This document shows positions 26,401-38,400 of a DNA stretch of 64,000 nt, piece by piece. The notes under the pieces were generated by a model. That model worked only from the letters and a program-made list of their open reading frames with translations. It was not told the origin of the DNA and did not search any database. A program made the position numbers and the translations under genes. This DNA comes from Chondrilla cf. caribensis. Taxonomy: Eukaryota > Porifera > Demospongiae > Chondrillida > Chondrillidae. Position 1 is the first letter of the stretch. Each line of letters starts with the position of its first letter. The stretch is taken from positions 2,775,979 to 2,839,978 of the forward strand of contig OZ026553.1 of the NCBI GenBank assembly GCA_964020155.1, read 5' to 3'.

Positions 26401-29400
26401 GTCTATCTTCAAGAATAGGGTTTTCAGTAGGGTAGCACTCATCATTCCATATGTCATTAAAATCAAGTGGCACATTCATGAGATCATTTGTTGTATGATA
26501 ATGAGGGGGAGAGATGGGGGAACTATCATTTGAGATTGGAAGGTGGACAGATGATGGTGGGTGAAAAGATGATGAAATTGGTGGTGGAGTAAATGATGAT
26601 GAAATCGGTGGAAGATCAAAAAGTGATAATGAACATGGTGTTAGGATAGATGATGGTGGAGTTTCTGTACCATATGATAATGATGATAAAGTTGGTGGTA
26701 CATGACATGATGAAGTTGCCTGAGGGTGAGATGATAATGATGAAGTTGTTGGAAGGTGAGGCGATGATGATAAGGTTGGCAGAGGTTGAGATGATGGCAA
26801 TGATGATATGATCGGTAGAGAGTGAGATGATGATGATGATGATAAGGTTGGCAAAGGGTGGGATGATGATGATGAGGTTGGCAATGGGTGGGATGATGAT
26901 GATGATAAGGTTGGCAATGGGTGGGATGATGATGATGAGGTTGGCAATGGGTGGGATGATGATGATGATAAGGTTGGCAAAGGGTGGGATGATGATGATG
27001 AGGTTGGCAATGGGTGGGATGATGATGATGATAAGGTTGGCAATGGGTGGGATGATGATGATGATAAGGTTGGCAATGGGTGGGATGATGATGATGGTGA
27101 TAAAGGTGGAGGGTGAGAGGATGAAGTTTGTTGCAATGTTGGTTCCTCATAAGCCTTCAGAGGACTGCCAGAAGAAAAGGATGCAATTATTGAGGAAGAC
27201 GCCTGAATCGGTACTTCTGGGCTAAGAAAGTTGTCCTTTCTTCTTCTTTTTTTGGCGGGTTGTTGCTCCGGATTGGCATTTAGTACGACAGCGTTCCAAA
27301 TTCTGGACTTTGTCTTTATTTTTACTGTCTCGCCAGCCTTCAAACTCCCAGATACTCCTACTTCTCTCCTGATCTTCTTAATATCTTCCAGATAATCTTT
27401 CCCATCGTATCTAGACGATCCATTGTCCACATATCGAATTAGAACCTTCTCCATCACGAAACGAATAGCACGAAGACGAACGATCCAACGAGAGGTAAAC
27501 ACGAGATAATCGCTTCACACTTACAATTATGCAACTTATGACGTCATTTGATGACGTTTCCAATGACGTATCGGTTAACGGATTAACAGTTAACAGTGAA
27601 TAGTTAACGGTTAACCGTTAACTTTTAACAGAAACGAGTTACCAGTAAACAGTTAACTGCGTTTCCTTTTTTATGAACCGTACCGTACGTATTTACTGTA
27701 CATATATATGTTGTTGTATACTGACATCTTACTCTAACTATGAAGCTCTAATCTAACTTGAAACACCATTTGTTACCAACTGTCCTTCAGATTACATACA
27801 TGTATGCATTTATATGGTATTTCTATTTCAATGTGTGTCCAGTATTTAAAGAACACTTCACAGTACACATTAGAAACATAGTACTTGCTTAACATATAGC
27901 TGAATATGGTATATACATTCTATTGGCACTTTACTTCTGTTGAACTTCACAGACACCCTCCAAAAATTTACTTGGAGGAGATGCCCTAAAAGAGAGGCTT
28001 CAGCGACAAATGAAAATTGAAAAAGACGTAAGTTTTGTTGGTTACACTTCCCTGATGCCTCCTACACACAAAGTGTGGAAACTAGAGATTGTGCTAATAT
28101 GGCTACACTATTCATAATACAATCTCTGTAAGGTGATACTGTTATATACAGTCGACCATGCATCATGTATGTAATCATGCCTAGGTGTGCTGCAGCAGAT
28201 ACGTATAAAGTACTGTACTGACTAATTCCTGAAGGGGGACCTAGGCAGGATAATACTGTTCCTACCTGTTTTCCTAGCATAGACATTTATACTGAGTATA
28301 ACATTATGCATTTAGTCAATATAGAATATCACGCACAATAGGAAGTGTTTACTAATACTGTATAATTCTTGCCTGGTTCTCACTCAATTAATCCCAACAA
28401 TGAACCCTGTTTGATGACCTGTGCTGTTTCCAATGTACACATCAGTGACCTGTGCTTCAGTGCTGATGTGTGGACACTTTTTTCTCTGATCTTTCACCAA
28501 ACAAGGACACAAGTACTGTAGTGCAATGTGTGTAGATCTGGCAGTGGTTTGTAGAAGGTGAATGCCATATCATAGTGGATTTTATATGCATTTGTTAATT
28601 TATCCACCCATATACATTTGTACATGTATCCTCAGGGTACATTTTACATACATACATCAGTTTTACAATTCTTTATTTCATTGTACAATGTACTGTAGAT
28701 GTTCTTACGTGTAATGAAAGCACATGTACATATATTCAGTTATGTATGATTTATGTATAATGTGTTGTGTTGTACAATACCTGCTACTCTCAGGGAGGTC
28801 TTGTCATTGAAACTCTGGCACAGTCACTTGATGTTAGGAGAAAGGTGGGTATATGGTACACTTACATTTACATACGTATGCATGTGTACCTGTGGGCATG
28901 TGTGAATACTTTATCTTATGAAATCCATACACCACAGGCTGTCCATATGCAGTGAATTATTCACTGCACTGTGCATTGACTGGAAAGTTTTGAAAACAAC
29001 TTTCAAACGAACTCTGAGCATTTGATACATCCAAACTTTCCCTTAAATGAAACTGTATCTATTGATGCTAGCGAAGACTTTAGAAAGTAGCATTATTTTC
29101 TCATTTTTAATTTTTCTGAAGTTCATTATTTCCTGTCCTTGGGTCTTCAGCTTGTGAATTCATTGCTACCACATAAGCATGCAGCTACTATTACCTATAG
29201 CATGTTAAATTGGAATATTTCCAATGTCAGTTTGTGTTCAGACAGAATACTATCATGTAAAGAGAAGCCAATGTACTTGGTGATGCACCAGTGCCAACTA
29301 TCAAATTTCAACTCATGTTCACATGAAAGCCACTTTTTCTGGTGGTTGATGGTAGTTCTTAATTAGTTTAATCTTTTCCCATGCCCAACATTTATCACTG

Positions 29401-32400
29401 CCCACACTGTTCAACTTAACACATGATGCATGATTGGATCCATGTGATGTGAAGAGTACCAATGAGAAGATTTGTGGCAACATTGTTCAAATGCATTTGT
29501 TGTGTTTGAAGATGCATTGTGACTGATTACTAATATTGTGCATGATTCAACATACATTATGTGTACATACAATGTGTGTTTACTCAGAGTGACATCACAT
29601 TACTGAAAAGTAAATGGAAGTCAATGCTGACAGAAGCAGTTGGTAAAATGATATCGGACTATTCCATTATTGGTGCTGCTACCAGGGGGAAAGGCCGTGA
29701 GTTCACTGTTACTCAATAATTTACTAATACTGTAGTAATATTATGATATGTAAAGCACATATGTACATGTATATGTGTAGGTTAGGTTAGGTTAGGTTAG
29801 GTAATCTTATTTAAACTGGGAAGGCCTTTAGCCCATCAGGCTACTATACTAGGCACCCAGGAGTAGATAAAATAGCAAGTACAAAAATCAAACAGACATG
29901 CAAACAAGAGTAACAACAAGCAAAATAAGCAAAGTTATTAACAATAATAATTTAAAATAATAAATACCAGATATTGATCACGAACATTAATGAAATAAAA
30001 TGAAATTGTACAATTGGCAATTCAAAGAAAAGACAATATAGCATTAGGTGGAATAATTGAGTAAAAGTGGTTTAGTAATTGAGTTAAAAGTAAATATTGA
30101 GTCAGCCTTACGAGCCTCTGTGGGGAGAGAGGACCAGATGGTGGAGCCACAGAAAGAAAACGCCTTTTTTCCAAAGTTGGATTTAGGTGCCGGTAATCGT
30201 ATATTGCCTTTAGAGGCATGACGGGTAAAGTGGTTGTGTAGGTCTGTCACTGGTGCAAACAGTTTCTTCAGGTACTCAGGATGGCGACCACAAATTGTGC
30301 TATAGGTGTGCTGGGCTAGGTGGTACTTCCTGCGTGAGGATAAGGTCGACAAACCCAACAATTTCCTTGCTGAGGTGGCAGAGGAATGTTTACTGAGGCG
30401 AAGAATAATCTTTGCAGCATATGTTTGTAGTCGTTCCAAGCTTGATGCTTCTTCCTTAGTGCAGCTGTACCATACTACGTCACAGTAGTCAAATAAAGGA
30501 AGGATAAACGACTTGTAAAACAGTAACAAAGCAGATTGAGGTAAAAACCAAGAAAGACGTCTCAGTAGTGCAATGTTTCGACTAACTTTGACAGACACCT
30601 CCTCGATATGGTTAGACCACGTAAGTGTGTCATTTAAGTAGACACCAAGAAATTTGAACACACTTACTTGTTCAATCAGTGAGCCATGGAGATGTACAGA
30701 CAGAGAAGGAACGTTTTTCTTACGTGATGATCGAATAAGCATCGTCTTCGTCTTATTGATATTCAGGCAAAGGTGGTTGGTTTGCAGCCATTCATCAGCA
30801 AGATGGAGGGAGGAGCAGAGAGACTTATTTATGGCTGAGATGTCATTACCAATAACATAGATTGTGGTGTCATCAGCGAAAAGAATTGTAGTTCCATCAC
30901 AAATGGCTTGAGGTAGGTCATTTATGAAGAGGGAGAAGAGGGTGGGACCAAGGACTGTGCCTTGAGGTACTCCTGAGGGGATAGCCAGTAGATTCGATTG
31001 AGAATCCCCTATTACTGTAGATTGAGTACGGTCTGATAGATAGGACTGGATCCACTCACTGGCTTGCGAGGAAATGTTCAAAGCTTGTAGTTTGTGCATA
31101 AGAAGACGGTGATCAAGAGTATCAAATGCCTTTGCTACATCCAAGAACAGCACACCGACCATCAAACCATGATCAAGAGCAAGGTACCAGTCGTTACAGC
31201 AGTGAAGTAAGGTAGTGGTGGTGGAATACCCGCTTCTAAAACCTGATTGGAGAGGGTATAAGAGTCGGGATTCATTGAGATGACAAAGTAGCTGCTTGCG
31301 AACAACATGTTCCAAGGTCTTGCTTAATACAGGTAGAAGTGAGATGGGGCGGTAGTTTGAAAACAGGGACTTGTCACCACTCTTGAAAAGAGGTTTAACA
31401 TGGGCATGTTTCCATCCAGCAGGAAAAGAGGCTGTATTGATAGACGAGTTAATAACTGAACAAAGAGGATGAGATATGACTTCAGCGGAGGACTTCAGGA
31501 TGAATGGAGGTATACCATCTGGACCAGTTGACTTATTTTGCTTGAGATTGACAAGCTCGTCTTCGCATTCCTGTGGATTAATAGGTAAAAACTGGGACAG
31601 GAATGAGACATGGATAGGTGCTAGGGCAGATGGAGATGATGAGCGTGTAGTAAGAGGTTTGCTATGCCGCCCAGAGATGCATATGAAGTGCCGATTGAAG
31701 TCATTAGCAAGTTGAGCCTGACTACATGTAAAGGTTGACCAATTTATAGTGGATGATGAAGAACGAGATGCTTTTAATGTTTTCCAGATCAAGGAAGGAT
31801 TGCTTTTTCTGGAAATTAGACGATGGAAGTATTCCCGCTTTGCTTCACGCTGCTTTCTACAGACTAGGTTCCTTTGATGGCGGTAGGATTCCCAGTCCAA
31901 GGAAGATCTAGAAGAGCGAAAACGTTTTAGATATTTGTTGCGTAAGTTCATATCATCTCTGATAGTCTTGTCAATCCAGGGGGCAGGATTCTTCTTTACA
32001 CGTATGGCTCTGACAGGTGCATGTAGGTCAAGAACATCCAGGAGAAGCGATTCGAGCACCATAAGTTTATCATCTGGGGATTGAAACATGTCCATTAATG
32101 ACCACGGGGCACGTGACAGGTCCTCCTTGAATTCAGATTTGTTAAAATTTTTGAAGGATCGCCGATTGATGAATTTTGCTGGAGGTTTGATAGATTTCCA
32201 TGAGATCTCAAGGAAGATGGGAAGGTGGTCAGTTATAGCTGTATCTAGGACACCAGAATGATAGATGGGCACATCAGATGAGACTAAGAAAAGGTCAATA
32301 GTAGAACTAGAGTGATTTGATACACGGGTGGGTTCACGGATGGGCTGTGAAAGGCTATGGTTGGTGATGAAGTTTGTCAGCAATTTACTGTTGGGCTTGG

Positions 32401-35400
32401 TAGAGTCGGATAAATCAATATTGAGATCCCCACAAACAATAACATATTTGTTAGAAACCATCATATCTTCAATGGTCGAACAGATGTCACGGACTGACTC
32501 AGCGGGGGAATTTGGAGGACGGTAAAAGCACCCAATGGATAGATTGGAAGGCAATTTTCTAGAATTGACACTAACCCAGAGAGATTCTAAGCCAGAAGAG
32601 GCCATACATGCACTGATGAGCTTACTGTTCCATTGATCCGCAACATAGCAAGCAACTCCACCACCAAGACGATTTCTATCAGAACGAAAGAGCTGATAGC
32701 CACTTATAGCAATCTCTTCATCTGCGATGGTTGAATCTAACCAGGTTTCACTGAGGCCGAGGACATCAGGACGGGTGTTGGCAACAAAATATCGAAGTTC
32801 GTCAAGATGGCAAATGAGACTCCGAATATTGAGATGACTGATCTTGAAGAGTTTGGTCTTCTGGATAGCATTAGGTCCAGGATTAGTCTCCACATCACCA
32901 CAGAGGAGCAGACTACGACGCGGAGTTAAGCGATTGCGGGTTGTATACCACTTCCTAAGCGAAGTGCGAAGGTGAGAAAATCGGTCCAAATCCAACGTAA
33001 ACTTGGGCAAGAGAGTCGTGCAGTGAAATTCCGTTCTTGAACATACCAAAGGATAGAATGGCTCTTGGTTCAAAAGAAAATAAGAGAGAATGTTGAACAA
33101 AATTAGTCTAGTACAAAACTCGCGATAATGATAAGCCGCCATTTTTTCCACGTCACATCGATATATGCATAGGGTAATTCAGTACATGAAGTATGTACGT
33201 GCAAAGGCTGTAGATCCTCACTTAAAAGACTATCTTACTTAGTATTGGGGCTACCTTAGTAATGGGACCAGTTTAATAATGAGACCACCTTAATAATTGA
33301 ACCACTAACTTCCAGTCACAGGACTTCATGTACTGAATTACCCTATGCACTTTCAACATAGGAATCAGAACCACCTCACCATTGAGACCTCTGATATTCC
33401 CCCACAGGTAGTTTCAGTGGTGAGGTTTTTACTCTAGTTTTCTCAAATTCTATATTAATGTAGAGTGCTCGATTATGTATTACAGTGTCCCCCCCTTCTT
33501 ATCATATAGCGGGAAAGTTTTGTGAGGTTAAAATTTTAATTTTTTTCCCAATTTGACCCTATATACAAAGGTTTATTTACGAATCATTACAACCAAAATA
33601 TCAAAACACAAATGCAAAATATCAATTGGGTACCTTTACTATTAGTTCCCCCGATTAAATAAGATTTCCAATCTAATCCAATCAATATGCCAATTGCGAA
33701 ATTAATACTTGTTTGAGCACAAAATTGCAAAAGTTCTGCAAAGTTTCCCACTATATGGTAGTGGATTCCCTGGCACCTTTAAACCGGTGCGGACAAGGTC
33801 TCATACTCATTAGATATGTGTTCATATAAGTACACTCTACATTTAATGGAACCACTACTTGTGCTACCTTGTCCATGCACAGTACAGTACACTTGTACTC
33901 TTTCTATCATCACCAGGACCTGATCACTATACCAAGAGATTCTATCCATTTCTCACTCTGCTCCAACCTAGCGAGTGGGTGGACATCCTAGTTGATGAGG
34001 TGCGTTGCTGGTATTTTCAGATTATTTTATAGTGCAGTAGTTGGCACATTAGTTGTCTCACGGATTAAATGTTCTCAATTTCTATGAATATTGTTAGATT
34101 GCAATGGATATAGTCACACAGTCTAATGGCTTACCCATTAATGTCCTATGTCGACGCCTGTGTAACAGCATGTGGCTGAAGAAGATTATGAAACAACTTC
34201 ATGCATCTGGTATTCCAAATAAGGTTAACAACGTACTGTGTGTTAGATTTTCTTTCGATACTTACATACATGTCTGACTGAAAATTATAACTATATCACA
34301 GTCAGACGGCTTCAACACATCACCCATAGCTTTCCTCACTTTCCCTGCCATAATAAGGAGATTTCTGTTGTAGTCAATAATGTTATCGTGTATGTAAATA
34401 CATGTGTGTCCACAGAACATGCTGTCATAAAGATACCATCCTTGTGAAAAGTGCTGTTGTAGCAAAGTCTATTTGTGCTGTATAATACATATTTTGTACA
34501 TATTCCATCACCTATGCATCATGACAGTATGTACATGTGTTCATACATAATTATTGTGTGGCTTGATTTCATGTGATTTCTATGATGTACAATACATAAC
34601 TATTGAAACATCATTCTCCAAATACATTCCTAGGTATCCTCCATGTATGAGGAATACATGGACTTTTTGTGTAGTAGAGAAGCCAATGTGAAACCAGCTA
34701 GAGAGTTTTGGGAGGAACTCCACATGAAGCACATTATGAGTGGTACTCTTGTGAGTGTTTTATCAACCTTTTGAGCATTACTATACTAGATAATACAGCA
34801 TCATAATAATACTGTCCGTACTGCATGCATCAGAATGCACCATGTACGTATGCTGTACAGCTGACTTGATTGTAGCATCTTGTAACATTTAACCTTGTAG
34901 AAGCCCAATCATTCCCGTATGCCAATGGCTATAGTGTTACAGGTAAGTCTAGATGTGTGTTTTAACCCTCTACTTGGATACGGTACCACCAAAGCTGGCT
35001 CCTTCAGACAGAGCTGGTGTGGGTTTCGCTCTACCATTATTTTCTTTAATAACAACTTTGATTTCTTTTTTCCCGGGTGTTATAACCAGTTTACTGCTGT
35101 AACTAATATTATGTATATATGTATGTACGTATGTGAATGCATCTGTGCTCACAAGACATGTTATTATAAAGAGACTGTCATAATTTTCAATAGTGCTGTT
35201 GTACGAATGTCTCACTCCACGTGAAAGTATACATAAGTGTTGATCTTAAACGAGGACCCAAGACCCTTGTTACCACATTTTGCTTCGATCAAATGTGAAG
35301 TATCATCTTGTAATGTAAATCCAGTGTTGAACCAGCCAGTGAACTATTCACATACTGTACCGATGTATGTGCATGTGTACTGTACGTATGTACTATACTT

Positions 35401-38400
35401 GTGAATATATCATGCATACAACTGTATCACATACATAGTACATACGTACAATGTACATACATACATACAAATGTCCTTACATACCTTTTTATGTGTACAG
35501 GTTGGAGGAGCTTTGCTTGATGTTCTTCTCAAGGCAGTTACATTTCAAACTGATGCTAATGACCCTGAATCCAAACCAATCCGAGCTTTTTATCATGTTT
35601 ACGAGTTTTTAGGGGAGAGAAAAGTTGGATATATCAAGGTGAAGGGTACTTGTACTTCTGACCATTGTGCCATCATAGTACAACTCCACATCTCATGTAC
35701 TCACCAAGTGTATATTATGGTGTACTCAATTGATTTCTTCTGTTGTCACTCTGCATGGTTCAATAACAGGCTCATCCACACATACTGAACATACTTAAAG
35801 GAACTGTATACAAGGTATGTGCATACTACATATGTGACATGCATTTATAAGTATTACGTACATGTACATGTACTCATAGATATGGTATTGTCATGTCCTG
35901 GTGTAGTGAATAATAGACAAATTATTCTGCATACGTATATGCATAGGCATAGTAAAATACAAGAATTGGTATGCTACATAAATCTATTGACTATTTTTCT
36001 GCCTTGTTCTGACTCAAGTAATCCTAACAATAAAACCTGTTTGGTGATCTGTGCTGTATCACTCACCTGTGCTACATGGCATGGCTTGTGTACACACATT
36101 TTTTCCATCGATCCACCCCCTCAACCAGGATACAAGATTAATAAGTCTAATATTTGTCATACTTTAAAGCGAATTTATGCTAGGTACATGCACGGTACAT
36201 GTGTACAAATGTCATGTACGTACGTACACATATTATATTAATTCATGTAAATGTATACGTACGTAATTAGAGTTCATACGCATTTCTGTATGTTCTATCA
36301 CTAAAGATCAAAATTGAATCTGATAAAGTTCCCATGCTTGTGCCACCGCGTCCGTGGGTGTCTTCTGCTGATGGTGGATACCTCTTGTTACCAAGTACGT
36401 ATGAATGTGTAACTCATCGATAATAATAATGTCATTTATGTTGGTTGTGCTGTAGTTGACTGTCAGACATCATCAGTTATCATTAGTGCTGTGCAATCTT
36501 ACTATAATTCACGGGTTCTCTGTTTGTCTGTTTGTTGATTTGTTCGCAAACTTCTCTAACAGTCTGCACCCAATCGACACCAAATTTACCAAATGTCCTT
36601 AGTGGCACCTTGACATATACTAAGGGGTTGATATTTCGTTTTAGGCCTTTTTTGTTGATTTACAACAAAGCCACAATGTTCACATTTTATTATGGATACA
36701 TACGTAGATGTCCATTTGTATGCAAGTATTTGTATTCTGTACACATGTCAACCTTGATTTGTGTGTACTGTACTTTGCTGCCTTCAGCTTCTCTTGTTAG
36801 AACACCTCCTGAATCCTATCACAACAAATTACTTTCAACTGACTCCTGCAACCTCAGTGCTGTCTGCGATGCAGTGAACTACGTGTCACAATGCTCGTGG
36901 AGAATCAATTCAAAAGTATGGGTGTTGTTGTTGGCTTGTGCATGTGGTGTTTGTGGGCTACTGAGAATTTGTCTACTGTGAATGGTGGAGAGTGCCTTCC
37001 CTAGGTTTCATGAGTAACCTCTTTTACTGTGTTAAGTGTACAGTGGGTACAGTAGTGAGTAAATGCACATTCCACATATAGCTTGTGAGTAGTAACATGG
37101 ACACTCAAAAGCCTGGATTTGAAACTGTACTTTTATGGATACTATCACTATTGTTCATGCAACCCATAGTTTACAATAACTGATTGATCACCTCACCCTA
37201 CCTGTATGTACAATGATGGTGAACATTAATAAGCGATATATGGCATCCATGATCTACTTTTGTTTGATGTGCATGGATTTATTATACTGTATGTAACTAA
37301 ATGTTCAATTTCTTTTCTTTTATAATTTACATAGATTCTAAATCTGATTGTTGGCTTATTCAGGGAAAATGGGAATGAAGATTTGAGTATTCCCATATCA
37401 GAGTTCCCTCAATTACCTGAAATCCCCAAGTTAGTGGGTAGTGATCTGGGTAATGTGGTCAGTATCTTTTTCTATGGACATACGTACATACGTACCAGTG
37501 ATGGGATAATTGATCAATTAATCAATTAATCTATCAATTTTTATTTCATATCTGCTTATTGTTAATGGAAGCAAATTGATTAATCACAGGAAGTAATTAA
37601 GTGAGTAAAACAGGACGCCACTTCCACCTTATTACAGAGAATTTCACTTCATGGGTTCAATTTTGTACATCAAGAGTGCCTTGAGAAATGTGAAAAGGAC
37701 TTTATAGACTCCACTTCACATCTATTGGATGACTACTCAGTCTAAATAAGTGAGAGTAGTTCTGGTAACACCACTTCATTACTTCTGGTTATTAATCAAT
37801 CAATCAGTTACTACGTATATACTGGTAATCAATTTGAATATTGCAGCCAATTCCCAGCCCCAATACACGCCTCGTGTCTTACACGTGTTTGATTGCAGTA
37901 CTTGCTGTGTACTTCCATAGTTTCATCTAATATACAGGAATGCATCCTCTGAAGACAGAAGACTTATTATAAAAAAGAGAAAAGAAGTGAAGAAATTGAC
38001 TCGCGAGCTACACTCTCTACGCATGGATATGCTTTATCGACTGTCTCTGGCTAAATATGTGAGTACACTCTCTGTTTACTGTGTATTTCTATGACAAAGG
38101 AGAATCAGCTGAATGTTTTTTCATTCTGCAGTTTGAGAAAGAAATATTTTGGTTGCCTCACAACTTGGATTTCCGTGGAAGGACTTATCCAATTCCACCA
38201 CATCTATCACATATGTGTGAGTCTTGTATTGAAATTATCAATGGCATGGATTTTGTCTTCTATAAAAAAGCTTATTATTACATGTATCCACTTAACTATC
38301 ATTTCCATGTACACAATATGGTTAGTTATGAGACAAAGGGTCAAATTTATTGACAGCTGTCACTTATCACCCGATCACAGGCATAGACAGATGCCAATTA

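Larger units (their letters stand above)
24169..27685. mobile_element. Two-gene Tc1-like composite transposon (DD34E transposase + BEN protein)
   Basis: The 3517-bp element is bounded by 26-bp terminal inverted repeats with one mismatch (both begin CGGTACGGTTCATAAAAA). TA lies on each side (24167-24168 and 27686-27687), the target duplication expected for Tc1/mariner. Inside are a frameshifted Tc1-type transposase on plus and an intact BEN-domain gene on minus, arranged convergently with an AT-rich spacer (25390-25870) between. Arrays of GTTAAC-type sites lie just inside both ends. It sits in a POLRMT intron between exons ending at 24030 and starting at 27953. Typical Tc1 elements are 1.3-2.4 kb with one gene, so the second gene and the length are unusual. 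Confidence 0.85.
29778..33165 (-). mobile_element. Near full-length APE-type non-LTR retrotransposon (CR1/L2-like)
   Basis: It inserts by target-primed reverse transcription. One long ORF is followed by a short 3' UTR ending in a (TTAGG)n tract (29778-29802 on plus). The 5' end abuts the inverted-repeat MITE at 33166. The element lies in a POLRMT intron in antisense orientation. The intact ORF suggests recent insertion. No clear target duplication was recognised, as expected for CR1/L2 types. Confidence 0.9.

Noticed and set aside
26010..26533. Plus-strand ORFs inside the BEN gene
   Set aside because: Antisense frames of a better supported gene.
26641..27225. His/Pro-rich and Met-rich ORFs across the BEN gene
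   Set aside because: They are shadow frames of the GAT/TGG coding minisatellite; the BEN frame has the domain evidence.
29778..29802. Interstitial telomere scar
   Set aside because: The TTAGG run is exactly at the 3' end of the LINE, which explains it better than a chromosome fusion or repair scar.
30306..32525. Plus-strand ORFs within the LINE
   Set aside because: Antisense shadows of the intact reverse transcriptase frame.
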